The translations under genes and the position numbers were made by a program. 49,975 bases of DNA from Bacteroidota bacterium (GTDB lineage: Bacteria; Bacteroidota; Bacteroidia; Bacteroidales; VadinHA17). The DNA is taken from positions 1 through 49,975 of the forward strand of contig JADKBL010000028.1 in assembly GCA_016718875.1 (NCBI GenBank), read 5' to 3'. The notes beneath the pieces are model-generated. The model made no database searches and had not been told where the DNA came from. It worked only from the letters and a program-made list of their open reading frames with translations. Shown piece by piece: positions 28,262-41,648 of the stretch. How positions within the stretch are numbered: position 1 is the first letter of the stretch; every line of letters begins with the position of its first letter.

Positions 28262-30247
28262 TTATTTTTTTAGTGACTCATAATCTGTCCTTAGCACTCT
28301 GAATTCCGTCCGTCTGTTGATCTGATGAGCTATCTCTTTTTGTTCATCACCTGACAGTGAGTTTATATACTGCTCGGTAAGCACGCTTCCAACTTTAAGG
28401 AAGGGATTCTGTGCAATTATAGCCGCATCAACACTCTTTGGGGTTGACTCCCCGTATCCTCTTGCAGAAAGTCTTTCCGGCTCAATCCCTTTGTCGATCA
28501 GGTACTGAACAACAACCTGAGCTCTTTTCTGAGAAAGATCCTGGTTATATGCTTCAGTATCCCTTGAGTCGGTATGTGACATTAATTCTATGGTAATATT
28601 GGGGTTATCAAGTAATGTCTCAACAAGCTTATCGAGCGAAACCATGGATTCTGGCCGCAGATCCCATTTCCCGAAATCATAGAGAATGTTTGGTAGCTCA
28701 ATTGGTTTATCAATTGCAGTCAGCATAATTGTGACCATAAATTCACGGCTTTTCTCCTGACCTTTGGTTGTTTCTTTTTCCTTGCCGTTCAGATAACCTT
28801 TTTTAGATGCCAGGAAGATATAATCAACATCAGCTTTCAGTGAAAATTTGAAATCACCACTGGTTCCGGTTTCGGCCTGAAGATTCGAACCGTCACTGGC
28901 AATAAGCTGAACTGTGGATGCCGGTATAGCAGCCCCTGTTTTTTCATCCTTAACAAGACCTGTGACATTAAATTTAAGAGGAGGAAGCTCAAAGCTGAAT
29001 AGGTCATCATTCCCCTTACCCTTGCGGGTTGAGGTGAAAAGTCCTTTTTCATTATCATTTTCGAAAGTAATACCAAAGTCGTCTGAATAACTGTTTATTG
29101 GTGGTTTCATGTTAGTTACCACCCAGCTTCCGTCAGGCTGAGGAATAGCTTTGAATATATCAAGTCCGCCCATACCTATATGACCATCGGAGGAAAAATA
29201 TAGTGTCCCGTTATTCCGGACATAAGGAAAGAGTTCATCACCAGGAGTATTGATATCGGGTCCCAGATTAACAGGTTTTGACCATTTATCACTACCTGCT
29301 GATCTTGTTGTCATCCATATATCCTTTTTCCCTGAGCCCCCCGGGATATCGGAAACGAAATATAGCGTAGCTCCGTCAGGTGAAAGCGCAGGATGAGCTG
29401 CAACTACCGAATCAGGCAGTATTTCTGATTTCTTGGGTTCGCTCCATGAGTCGCCTGATCTTTTTGAATACATTATCTCACAACCCTTTTTCTCGCGTTT
29501 TCCAGCCTCACAGCGTGTAAAATAAATTTCCTTCAGATCAGCAGAAAATGTTGGGGTACCATCTTCAAATTCACTATTGATTGCTTCCACAGGAACCGGG
29601 GTACTCCATTTTGATTTTTTATCAACCCTGCTTTCAAATATATCAGTATAGCTCTGTCCTGTTGCTCCGTGTGTTTTATTTCCTGCAGCATCATCGCGTG
29701 AAGATGTAAAATATATTAAGCTATAGTCATCGCGACCAAAGGCAGGACTGAAGTCAGACTCTTTTGAGTTGATATCGCGAAGATCCTCTATTTTGTAAGC
29801 CTCAGGATTCCTTGCCCATTCGAGAGCAAGCTCACAAGCCCTTATCTGTTGATCGGCTCTGGCATCAGAAGGAGCTATCTGCTTATATTTTTTGAATTCA
29901 TCAATAGCAGCCTGGTGCTTTCCATTTTTCTTCATCGACTCTGCAAGCCAGTACTGAGCATCCGGTTTTGAAATTGATGATTTGACAGCCAGCTTATACC
30001 ATGTCTCGGCATTTTTGGGATCATTTATATGCCTGTAGCATTCCGCGATCATGAATACCAGCTCGGTTCTTGCATTTTTATCTGATTTGCCTGTTTTGGA
30101 ATAGGCATCCTTGAACTGATCAACAGCCTCAAAATATTCTCCCGCGTAATAAGTCTCATATGTCCTTTCAGTCTTACGCTTTTGTGCGGAGATGTATTGC
30201 GGAAGGGCAACAATTAATATAATGAGGAGTATTATTGATCGCTTCAT
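28262..30247 (-). CDS. PorE-like TPR/PD40/OmpA family protein
   Basis: A 661-residue envelope protein with a signal peptide (IILLIILIVALPQYISAQ). Domain order is TPR repeats (about 30-150), WD40/PD40-like beta-propeller blades (about 165-410, with IYFTRCEAGKREKKGCEIMYSK and TLYFVSDIPGGSGKKDIW), a carboxypeptidase-regulatory-like domain (about 425-510, FNVTGLVKDEKTGAAIPAST) and an OmpA peptidoglycan-binding domain (about 525-650, LMSHTDSRDTEAYNQDLSQKRA). This order matches PorE (PG1058) of the type IX secretion system, proposed to tie the machine to peptidoglycan. Unlike PorE described as a lipoprotein, no lipobox cysteine is visible here. Paralogs with this architecture are common in Bacteroidetes, so the T9SS assignment is probable but not certain. 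Confidence 0.75.
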   Translation of the reverse strand: MKRSIILLIILIVALPQYISAQKRKTERTYETYYAGEYFEAVDQFKDAYSKTGKSDKNARTELVFMIAECYRHINDPKNAETWYKLAVKSSISKPDAQYWLAESMKKNGKHQAAIDEFKKYKQIAPSDARADQQIRACELALEWARNPEAYKIEDLRDINSKESDFSPAFGRDDYSLIYFTSSRDDAAGNKTHGATGQSYTDIFESRVDKKSKWSTPVPVEAINSEFEDGTPTFSADLKEIYFTRCEAGKREKKGCEIMYSKRSGDSWSEPKKSEILPDSVVAAHPALSPDGATLYFVSDIPGGSGKKDIWMTTRSAGSDKWSKPVNLGPDINTPGDELFPYVRNNGTLYFSSDGHIGMGGLDIFKAIPQPDGSWVVTNMKPPINSYSDDFGITFENDNEKGLFTSTRKGKGNDDLFSFELPPLKFNVTGLVKDEKTGAAIPASTVQLIASDGSNLQAETGTSGDFKFSLKADVDYIFLASKKGYLNGKEKETTKGQEKSREFMVTIMLTAIDKPIELPNILYDFGKWDLRPESMVSLDKLVETLLDNPNITIELMSHTDSRDTEAYNQDLSQKRAQVVVQYLIDKGIEPERLSARGYGESTPKSVDAAIIAQNPFLKVGSVLTEQYINSLSGDEQKEIAHQINRRTEFRVLRTDYESLKK

Positions 30248-30461
30248 ATTTCCGTTTTCAATTTGACCATAAAAGTAATCAATTTAGGGAATAGAGGTAA
30301 TATTATTTAACGGGGCATATCAGTAATTATTATCTTAAACCATTATGATATATCAACCCCTGAAGAAAGGAACCTGAAAAATATTCAAATTCTCTAATTT
30401 GTTTAAATGGTTACGATTTATGTGAAACAAAATAGCACAATTGCGATCTCGGAAACATGGT

Positions 30462-30492
30462 AAAAAGGAAGGACTCCTTAACGGAGTCCCCC
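30462..30492 (-). terminator. Intrinsic terminator downstream of glnN
   Basis: The hairpin ggactcc-ttaac-ggagtcc is followed on the minus strand by ttcctttttacc. It is 31 bp after the glutamine synthetase stop. Confidence 0.75.
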
Positions 30493-30523
30493 TCAAAATG
30501 AATTATGAACAAAAACCAACCTT

Positions 30524-32713
30524 TTATCTTGTGAAGAGCATCTCCCTGTATTTAGGCAGAGGCCATATCTCATTGTCGACCATAAGTTCAAGCTTGTCAA
30601 TGTGATAGCGGATCTCATCGAGATAAGGCTTAACCTTATTTTCATAGGCAAGGGCCTTCTTGTATGAATCCTCAATGACATTGGCTTTTTTGCGAGCCTC
30701 AATCATCTCATTTACAAGACGTTTTATGTTTGAAATATGGTCAGAAATTGTAACAATCATCTCTTTTCTTGCCCCTGCAAGACGTTCAAACTCAATGTCG
30801 TTGAAAATATCCCTGAGTCCTTTGACGTTATCAATAAGAGTGGTCATATAAGTGACAGCAGTGGGAACTATATGGTTGATTGCAAGATCACCCAGAACTC
30901 TGGCCTCAATCTGTATTTTCTTGGTGAACTTCTCATACTCAACCTCTACACGGCTTTCAAGCTCCTTATCGGTAAAGATTCCGGATGCCACAAGCACCTT
31001 CCTTGAGCCGGGTGCAAGATATTTACCAATTGATTCCGGAACGCTTTTAATATTGCATAAACCTCTTTTTGCAGCTTCTGCATGCCATTCCTTGCTGTAT
31101 CCGTCACCTTCAAATAAAATTCTTTCAGATTCAAGAATATACTTTTTAAGAACCTGGAAGATTGCTTCGTCCTTATTACGTCCCTTTTTGATAATCGCAT
31201 CAACATCCTTCTTGAACTGACTAAGCTGGGCTGCTACCGCGGCATTGAGAACAATCATAGCGGCGCTGCAGTTTGCAGAAGAACCAACTGCTCTGAATTC
31301 AAACCTGTTACCTGTGAATGCAAATGGGGAAGTTCTGTTCCTGTCGGTGTTATCGAGCAGAATTTCAGGTATTTTGCCTATGCCAAGCTTCAGCTCTGTT
31401 TTCTGTGCCGGAGTCATTTTCCTGTCGGTCACTTTATTGGCAATGTTCTGCAGCATTTCAGTAAGATAGGTGCCTACAAATACTGAAATAATTGCAGGAG
31501 GAGCCTCGTGACCACCCAGCCTGTATGAGTTTGTTTCATTCATTACAGATGCCCTGAGTAGTGCATCATTATCATTTACAGCTTTTACAACATTCACAAG
31601 GAAGGTCAGGAACTGAAGATTGCTTTTTGGGTTCTTGCCTGGTGAAAGAAGGTTTACTCCGGTATCAGTTGCCATTGACCAGTTATTATGTTTTCCTGAA
31701 CCATTTATCCCTGCAAACGGTTTCTCATGGAACAATACCCTGAATCTGTGTCTGCGTGCCACCCTCTTCATAATATCCATCAGAAGCTGGTTGTGATCAA
31801 CGGCAAGGTTAACCTCTTCGAAAATAGGAGCACATTCAAACTGGTTTGGGGCCACTTCATTATGGCGTGTCTTAACCGGAATTCCAAGTTTATATGCTTC
31901 ACATTCAAAGTCCTCCATAAAGCACATCACTCTTTCGGGTATTGATCCGAAATAGTGATCGGATAATTGCTGATCCTTTGAGGACTGGTGCCCCATCATT
32001 GTTCTTTCAGCAAGCATCAGGTCAGGACGGGCATAATATAATGCTTCATCAATAAGAAAATATTCCTGTTCGATACCCAGTGTGGAAATTACTTTGGTTA
32101 CATCTTTGTCGAAATACTGACAGACATCTACAGCTGCTCTGTCGAGTTCTGACAGAGTCTTAAGCAGAGGGGCCTTATAGTCTAGGGCTTCTCCGGTATA
32201 TGATACAAAAATTGTTGGTATACAAAGAGTTGTTCCTACAATGAAAACAGGAGATGATACATCCCATGCGGTGTATCCCCTTGCCTCAAATGTATTTCTT
32301 ATACCTCCGCTGGGAAAACTGGAAGCATCAGGTTCAGACTGAACAAGAACTTCGCCTGAAAATTTTTCAACTATCTTGCCATGCTCTCCGGTCTCAATAA
32401 AACCATCATGTTTTTCAGCAGTTCCGTCAGTCAGAGGATGAAACCAGTGCGTATAATGGGTTGCACCCTTTTCGATAGCCCATGCTTTTACTCCTGTTGC
32501 AACGAGGCCGGCTTCCTGCCTGCTGAGTGATTTACCTTCATTAATTGCCCTTTTTACTACTTTAAATGCCTCACTCGAAAGATAATGTTCCATTTTGGCA
32601 AGGTCAAATACGTTTTCCCCAAAATAATCAGAAATTACCCCTGAAGGAGTTTGCGGTGCAACAGCTTCTCTGTTGAATACCTCCCTTAATGCACTAAATC
32701 TCAGTTCTGCCAT
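30524..32713 (-). CDS. glnN: Glutamine synthetase type III
   Basis: A 729-residue enzyme, the size of Bacteroidetes GSIII and much longer than GSI (about 470). It carries GIEQEYFLIDEALYYARPDL, RHNEVAPNQFECAPIFEEVN, FAGINGSGKHNNWSMATDTG and DNTDRNRTSPFAFTGNRFEF, the glutamate, ATP and metal-site segments of the GS fold. It makes glutamine from glutamate, ammonia and ATP, the central nitrogen-assimilation step. The gene stands alone, with a terminator downstream and a divergent gene upstream. No adenylylation loop of the GSI-beta kind is evident. Regulation by nitrogen supply is expected from the family, not shown here. Confidence 0.95.
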   Translation of the reverse strand: MAELRFSALREVFNREAVAPQTPSGVISDYFGENVFDLAKMEHYLSSEAFKVVKRAINEGKSLSRQEAGLVATGVKAWAIEKGATHYTHWFHPLTDGTAEKHDGFIETGEHGKIVEKFSGEVLVQSEPDASSFPSGGIRNTFEARGYTAWDVSSPVFIVGTTLCIPTIFVSYTGEALDYKAPLLKTLSELDRAAVDVCQYFDKDVTKVISTLGIEQEYFLIDEALYYARPDLMLAERTMMGHQSSKDQQLSDHYFGSIPERVMCFMEDFECEAYKLGIPVKTRHNEVAPNQFECAPIFEEVNLAVDHNQLLMDIMKRVARRHRFRVLFHEKPFAGINGSGKHNNWSMATDTGVNLLSPGKNPKSNLQFLTFLVNVVKAVNDNDALLRASVMNETNSYRLGGHEAPPAIISVFVGTYLTEMLQNIANKVTDRKMTPAQKTELKLGIGKIPEILLDNTDRNRTSPFAFTGNRFEFRAVGSSANCSAAMIVLNAAVAAQLSQFKKDVDAIIKKGRNKDEAIFQVLKKYILESERILFEGDGYSKEWHAEAAKRGLCNIKSVPESIGKYLAPGSRKVLVASGIFTDKELESRVEVEYEKFTKKIQIEARVLGDLAINHIVPTAVTYMTTLIDNVKGLRDIFNDIEFERLAGARKEMIVTISDHISNIKRLVNEMIEARKKANVIEDSYKKALAYENKVKPYLDEIRYHIDKLELMVDNEIWPLPKYREMLFTR

Positions 32714-32743
32714 TTTTTTGATGATTTTTATTGTTTAACGAGA

Positions 32744-32751
32744 CAAAAATA
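32744..32751 (-). promoter_or_regulatory. Candidate -7 element for glnN
   Basis: TATTTTTG on the minus strand matches TAnnTTTG, about 31 bp upstream of the ATG. No clear -33 TTTG at the right spacing was seen in this AT-rich region. Confidence 0.35.
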
Positions 32752-32944
32752 GACTATTTTTTTAATCACCCCCTCTATTTTTAAGATATTTTTAATTTTT
32801 TATACACTTTTTTCTAACACACCCCTCTATTTTTGATATTTATTGATCATTTTTTCAATTTAAACAAAATTTATAACAATTTCTCTAATGACTTTCAATG
32901 TCCAAATGACTTTTAAAACAAGTTTTTAACTAATTAATTTTTGT

Positions 32945-32952
32945 TATATTTG
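32945..32952 (+). promoter_or_regulatory. Candidate -7 element for the PpiD-like gene
   Basis: TATATTTG on the plus strand matches TAnnTTTG, 54 bp upstream of the ATG at 33007. The -33 part is not clear. The whole 32714-33006 gap is AT-rich and shared with divergent glnN. Confidence 0.4.
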
Positions 32953-33006
32953 TCGCCTGTATTAAAAAAAGGTATTATTCAATTTATTTATTAAAGGATA
33001 TATTAA

Positions 33007-35121
33007 ATGTCAGCACTTCAATTTTTGCGTGAGAAAGCCGGAGTATTGGTCGCCGGGGTTATAGGTCTCTCCCTCTTTATTTTCGTTATTAGTGATTTCT
33101 TCGGCAACGGCAGAGGTCAGAGACTTAAACAGAAGGAATATTATAAGATTGGTGAGATTGCCGGTGAATCGGTTTCATACCAGGATTATGAATCAAGGCT
33201 CCAGAATCTTTATGAAATTTACAAACTCTCAGGCAGGGAACTTGATGAGGCTACTACCGAACAGGTTCGCGAACAAATGTGGCAGCAGATAGTAAGAGAA
33301 TCCATACTTGATGCACAATATATAAAACTCGGAATCGGAGTTAGTACAGAAGAGCTTGATGAACTCGTATTCGGAAACAGACCACATGCTATTGTACAGC
33401 AACTATTCACCGATCAGACGACCGGTGGATTCAACAAATCATTTATGGTCAATTTTCTCAAGCAGACAGAAGTTGATGAAGCTGCAAAGAAATACTGGCT
33501 CTTTTTTGAAGATGAGATTGTAAATGAGAGGCTGAATACCAAATATAATTCATTTGTTTCAAAAGGACTTTATGTAACATCCAAACAGGCTGATTTCGAT
33601 AAGGCCCTGTCAGGCAATACAGTTGATTTCAGCTATATCATGAAGAATTATAGTTTAGTATCTGATTCTTCCGTTATAATAAGCCAGAGTGATATTGATT
33701 CATATTTCGAAAAGAAAAAGGAAACCTTTAAGAGAACTGCTATCAGGGATATTGAGTATGTAACATTTGATGTTGTACCATCTGATGAAGATATCAAACA
33801 GGCTGAGGAATGGATAAATAAGACAAAGGAAGAATTCAGTACAGCTCCCGATCCGGTTCAGTTCATAAACCTCACTGCTGATTCACGTCACATCGGTTTC
33901 TTCTATCCCATAGCTAATGTTCCGGAGGCACTCAAGGAATTTGCAAAAAAAGAAGACCTTACGAGTATATACGGACCTTATATGGAAGATGGTTCATATA
34001 AACTTGCACGGTTGCTTGCAGCTCAAGACAGACCTGATTCAGTTCATGCCCGCCATATTCTCCTGTCAACAGGAAACAGGACTATTGAAGATACCAAAAA
34101 GCTTGCAGACAGTCTTATTCAGATAATAGAAAAAGGAACTTCCAAATTTGATGAAGTTGCCAGAAATTATTCAGATGACCAGGGTTCAGCTCAGATAGGC
34201 GGCGATCTTGGATGGTTTACCGAAGGAAGAATGGTTGTACCTTTTAATAATGCATGTTTCACTTCGAAGAAAGGTGAAATTAAGACAGCAGAAACAACAT
34301 TCGGAATTCATATTATCGAGATTATCGAACAGTCGAAGAATACCAGGAAATACAATTTAGGTTACGTTGACAGAAAAATAATTGCAGGGTCGGCTACAAA
34401 CCAGAGAATTTACAGTGAGGCCAGCCAGTTTGCAGGCACAAACGATACCTATGAGGAATTCAATAAGGCTGTTGCTGAGAAAAACCTTAATAAAAGGGTT
34501 GCAAATAATATAACTCCCCAGCAAAAAACTCTGCCCGGACTTGAAAATCCACGTTACCTTATTATGTCACTTTTCAATGCGGAGAAGGACAAAATCATTC
34601 TCGACAACAGTCAACAGGCTGTATTTGAAATAGGTGACAAATATGTTGTTGCTTACTGCACTAAAATACAGGAAGACGGATATGCTGATGTTAAAGATGT
34701 TGAAAGTGACATCAGGTTCGCTCTTTTAAAAGACAAAAAAGCTGATGTGATATCAGAAGAATTCAAAAAGAACGGAGGAGAAGGCAAATCACTTGATGCT
34801 ATTGCTGCAACTATGAATCTGACAGTTCAGGAGGCTACACAGGTAAATTTCAGATCCTTTACAGTACCCGGACTGGGAACTGAACCCGCACTCACTGCCG
34901 CTGCATCTGTTGCTGCACAGGGTGTTGTTACAGGACCTGTCAAAGGAACCAATGGTGTTTTTATGCTTATTGTAAACAGTTCTGCAGCATCACAGAGTGA
35001 AGATTTGAAGGCATTGCAGAACAGACTCGCTTCAACATTCCAGCTCAGGGGTAACTATGAAGCCTATGAAGCTCTTCGTAAGGGTGCGAATATTGTTGAT
35101 AAGAGGTATAAGTTCTATTAG
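33007..35121 (+). CDS. ppiD: PpiD-like periplasmic peptidyl-prolyl isomerase (SurA N-terminal and parvulin domains)
   Basis: A 704-residue membrane-anchored foldase. One transmembrane segment lies at about 12-32 with a short cytoplasmic N-terminus. A SurA-like chaperone region (about 45-240) follows, then a parvulin rotamase domain at about 345-442 (SVHARHILLSTGN ... GGDLGWFTEGRMVVPFN ... TTFGIHIIEII), and a C-terminal helical region. It helps fold proteins emerging from Sec into the periplasm, including outer-membrane precursors. It is monocistronic, with its own terminator at 35146-35175. The parvulin His and the GGDLGWF region are intact, so activity is likely, though some PpiD proteins are chaperones only. 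Confidence 0.9.
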   Translation: MSALQFLREKAGVLVAGVIGLSLFIFVISDFFGNGRGQRLKQKEYYKIGEIAGESVSYQDYESRLQNLYEIYKLSGRELDEATTEQVREQMWQQIVRESILDAQYIKLGIGVSTEELDELVFGNRPHAIVQQLFTDQTTGGFNKSFMVNFLKQTEVDEAAKKYWLFFEDEIVNERLNTKYNSFVSKGLYVTSKQADFDKALSGNTVDFSYIMKNYSLVSDSSVIISQSDIDSYFEKKKETFKRTAIRDIEYVTFDVVPSDEDIKQAEEWINKTKEEFSTAPDPVQFINLTADSRHIGFFYPIANVPEALKEFAKKEDLTSIYGPYMEDGSYKLARLLAAQDRPDSVHARHILLSTGNRTIEDTKKLADSLIQIIEKGTSKFDEVARNYSDDQGSAQIGGDLGWFTEGRMVVPFNNACFTSKKGEIKTAETTFGIHIIEIIEQSKNTRKYNLGYVDRKIIAGSATNQRIYSEASQFAGTNDTYEEFNKAVAEKNLNKRVANNITPQQKTLPGLENPRYLIMSLFNAEKDKIILDNSQQAVFEIGDKYVVAYCTKIQEDGYADVKDVESDIRFALLKDKKADVISEEFKKNGGEGKSLDAIAATMNLTVQEATQVNFRSFTVPGLGTEPALTAAASVAAQGVVTGPVKGTNGVFMLIVNSSAASQSEDLKALQNRLASTFQLRGNYEAYEALRKGANIVDKRYKFY

Positions 35122-35145
35122 TCATAAATTTTTACATGATATACC

Positions 35146-35175
35146 AGCCCTCTGAGAAATCGGGGGGCTTTTTTT
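35146..35175 (+). terminator. Terminator downstream of ppiD
   Basis: The hairpin agccctc ... gggggct is followed by seven T. The identical 35-bp block (35146-35180) occurs at 44410-44444 after an unrelated gene, at the same place relative to the second rRNA operon. Confidence 0.75.
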
Positions 35176-35429
35176 ATGGCAGGGCACAAAGGCGCAAGGG
35201 TAAGAAAAAACCGGTGATAATGTGCCTGAAATATTTGCTTTTGTGTCGGTCCCAACAGCCCCCCTGCCCCCCTGAAGGGGGGTATAATTCGTTATTAAGT
35301 AGATTTCGGTGAAGGATAGGGATTTTACCCCCTTCAGGGGGTGCTCCGCCCAAGCGGAGCGGGGGCTGCAGGGTTGAGAACAGGATGTGGCTAGCGATGA
35401 TGACAGACTCTAGCCAATGGTACAAAACA
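35176..35429. repeat. GC-rich intergenic repeats downstream of rRNA operon 1
   Basis: This non-coding stretch holds gcgcaagg oligomers (35176-35197), the element cccccctgcccccctgaagggg (about 35263-35283), a second ccccttcaggggg hairpin (about 35329-35343), and a hairpin-containing tail (ccgcccaagcggagcggggg onward). Most of it is repeated at 44445-44756. The short frames over it are not genes. Confidence 0.65.
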
Positions 35430-35460
35430 AAAAAGCCCCACGGTTTCCCGTGAGGCTTCT
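35430..35460 (-). terminator. Terminator of rRNA operon 1
   Basis: On the minus strand gcctcacgg-gaaa-ccgtggggc is followed by a T tract, just after 5S rRNA. It is identical to the element at 44758-44789. Confidence 0.8.
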
Positions 35461-35466
35461 TAATTA

Positions 35467-35577
35467 AAGTCGGCGACGACCTACTCTCCCACAATTAGCA
35501 GTACCATCGGCGCTGGCAGGCTTAACTTCTCTGTTCGAAATGGGAAGAGGTGGAACCCTGCCGCTATAGTCACCTAA
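35467..35577 (-). rRNA. rrf: 5S ribosomal RNA, operon 1
   Basis: The minus strand reads ggtgactatagcggcagggt, then cacctcttccc, gaacagagaagttaagcctg, gccgatggtactgc and gtgggagagtaggtcgtcgc, the conserved 5S core of about 110 nt. Ends are approximate. It is downstream of 23S in the usual order and matches the copy at 44796-44905 essentially base for base. Confidence 0.93.
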
Positions 35578-35639
35578 AGATCTTCCTGATCTTTCTAATA
35601 ACTTAGACATATCGGACATAAAAGTCAATAAAATCTGTA

Positions 35640-38275
<2,636 letters not shown>

Positions 38276-38561
38276 TAATCAAATTTTATTAACTTTTATG
38301 CTATTCCAATATGTCAAAGAACTTTATGAGTTGGTAGTTCTTGGTTTAAGGCCTGAATTAAATCAGACATTGAGACCTGAACTCTGCACATTTACTCAAA
38401 ATGTTTTATATAAAGTCGGAAGACAGAAGACGGAAGACGGTCCCGACTAATCGGGACGGACTCCGAACTCCGGACTCCAGACTTATTTAATGAAGTATTT
38501 ACCAGGCGGATACTGCTGACCATTTTTTTCCGGTTAACAGCATTTGGATTGTTTTTCTCCA
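38276..38561 (-). other. 16S-23S spacer of operon 1, without tRNA genes
   Basis: The ITS has no tRNA. Its ends match the ITS of operon 2 (from about 38276 to 38323, and from about 38489 on), but the middle (about 38324-38488) is different. It includes oligomers gaagacggaagac and ggactccgaactccggac and the palindrome tcccgactaatcggga (38436-38452). The tail next to 16S (gaagtatttaccaggcgg) is shared and may belong to the processing stem. Confidence 0.75.
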
Positions 38562-40087
<1,526 letters not shown>

Positions 40088-40270
40088 TAAAAATTTATTC
40101 TATTAGTCTCTTTACAAAAAACAATCCTTAATGCTCATTTCTAAATACTAACAAGTATTCTTTGACAAGACATATTTTTATATATCTCGCCTGGTTGCTA
40201 CTTCATAATTTCAAAGAACTTTCTTTTATTTCAACACCCCTTTCGGGGTAGTCTTTCTGTTTTGGGATGA
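40088..40270 (-). other. rRNA operon 1 leader
   Basis: An AT-rich leader lies between the proximal promoter and 16S, containing a small stable hairpin acccctttcggggt (about 40235-40248). No ORF is present. The bases next to 16S (attgtaaaaatt) are the same as those at the window end upstream of copy 2. Confidence 0.5.
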
Positions 40271-40301
40271 CAAAGATAATATAACTTATTGTCTCTGCAA
40301 A
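40271..40301 (-). promoter_or_regulatory. rRNA operon 1 promoter, proximal
   Basis: On the minus strand TTTG (40298-40301), a 19-nt spacer, then TATCTTTG (40271-40278). This is an exact match to the Bacteroidetes -33/-7 consensus, about 180 bp upstream of 16S. Confidence 0.7.
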
Positions 40302-40417
40302 AAAATAAGGAGATATTTTTTCCGGCTTAACCCTTTCCCTTCAAATCCTGCTTTTTCAGCCGGAAATCTATCTCTTTTTATAACCCTTCAATCAACTCTT
40401 CGCTTCAAAAGCGGGTG

Positions 40418-40448
40418 CAAATGTATGAAATGATTTTTATAAAACAAA
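40418..40448 (-). promoter_or_regulatory. rRNA operon 1 promoter, distal
   Basis: On the minus strand TTTG (40445-40448), a 19-nt spacer, then TACATTTG (40418-40425), again an exact TTTG-N19-TAnnTTTG match. Two tandem promoters are common for rRNA operons. Confidence 0.65.
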
Positions 40449-40920
40449 TTTGCGTAACGATTTTTTTAACACAAATTGACTGCCATTGTTGCTAAAACCT
40501 CATATACAGATGATTATATTAAAATATTTTTTTCAAAAAATTATATTATCATAAAGGTAGAGCCATCCCGATCCTTCTTTGGCGGGAGAAGGGATCTTTC
40601 AGGTACACTCAATACAATTGAATGGAGAGTATCGGGGAAAAATAGCATTTCGTTAAGGATTCCTTCTCCCGAATCTCAAACTCACATTCTAAGTGGAACT
40701 AATTGGAATTGGGGTAATGCTTAGGAGATTCCTCGCCCCGTTGGCGCGTTATTACTAATGACAACATTTTGTAAAACAAACATTATAAGACACTTAAATT
40801 CTCATCCAGAAGAAAGTTAAGCGTATTTTCTTATAACTTAATATAGATCGGGTAAGATTTCTTTGTAATAGGTCGGGGAGATCCCTCATCCCGCTTTTGC
40901 GGGATTCGGGAGATGGCCTT
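40449..40920. repeat. Intergenic region with degenerate gggagatccctc/cccgcttttgcggg elements
   Basis: No gene is supported here. Several related elements occur: tggcgggagaagggatc near 40580, ggattccttctcccgaat near 40659, ggagattcctcgccccg near 40725, and ggagatccctcatcccgc with a perfect hairpin atcccgc-tttt-gcgggat near 40878-40909. An 82-codon open frame at 40476-40724 runs through these repeats and shows no protein-like features. Confidence 0.5.
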
Positions 40921-41110
40921 TGGCCCCGGGGGGGGGGGGGGGGGGGGGGGGGCCGCCCCCTCCCGCCCCCCCCCCAAAAAAAACAGACTGTCCCTCCGGG
41001 CCCCCCCGTTGCGGGGGGGGGGCGCCCCCCCCGGGGGAAGAAGGGAAAAAAAACAAAAAAAACCCCCCCAGGGGTGGGGCCCGGTCACAAAAACGGGGGC
41101 TTTTGTATGG
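40921..41110. other. Abnormal G/C homopolymer block (probable sequencing or assembly artefact)
   Basis: A run of 25 G at 40928-40952 is followed by runs of 5 to 10 C, G and A until about 41100, embedded in AT-rich DNA. The pattern looks like a degraded base-called read and not natural sequence. Overlapping Gly/Pro-rich open frames on both strands here are not genes. Confidence 0.7.
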
Positions 41111-41648
41111 GACGCGGGTGACAGTATGATCTTGGGAATGGGAGAAAGAAGTAATTACACTTAATACATACAGCAAATCCTTTTATTGATAATAATATCC
41201 CCCTATTGAGGGATTGACAATTCATCTTTTATTGTTTAACTTTATATACATATAATATAAGGTATATGTTTTAAATCCGGAAAATACTATTTTAAAACAG
41301 AAGCAATAACCTGACAATACAAATGAACCTATATATAATAAGGTATGATTTCATAGAAACCGTGTTAAGAAAATAACAGGATAAACGGCTTATGAGGCCA
41401 TTTGCAGTTGTCCTCTAAAACAGGTTATTTATCCAACACTGGCCTCAATTCGTCAAACAATAGCTTAAATTCAAAAATTTTCTCATAAAAATGATCCATT
41501 AAATAGAAGATTTAACGTAAATTTGATACAACATGATTCAAAGTCGAGTAAAAACCTGTGTTTAACCACGCCTTGAATGACAAATTTGTTTGCATATATT
41601 AATTAAAATAAAAATCACTTTCACTCTACTAATTAAAAATTTTGACTT
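41111..41648. other. AT-rich intergenic region upstream of the coiled-coil lipoprotein gene
   Basis: About 540 bp of AT-rich DNA with no open frame of note. A TTTG lies at about 41588-41594, but no TAnnTTTG follows at 19 nt. The promoter of the lipoprotein gene should lie here; I could not place it with confidence. Confidence 0.4.

Noticed and set aside
35176..35429. CRISPR array or IS remnant downstream of the rRNA operons
   Set aside because: Repeats are short, irregular and unevenly spaced with no spacers, and no transposase fragment was seen.
40476..40724. 82-codon plus-strand open frame
   Set aside because: It runs through degenerate palindromic repeats, with no ribosome binding site or family resemblance.
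40831..41176. Five overlapping Gly/Pro-rich open frames on both strands
   Set aside because: They result from the homopolymer block and have no start context or protein-like composition.
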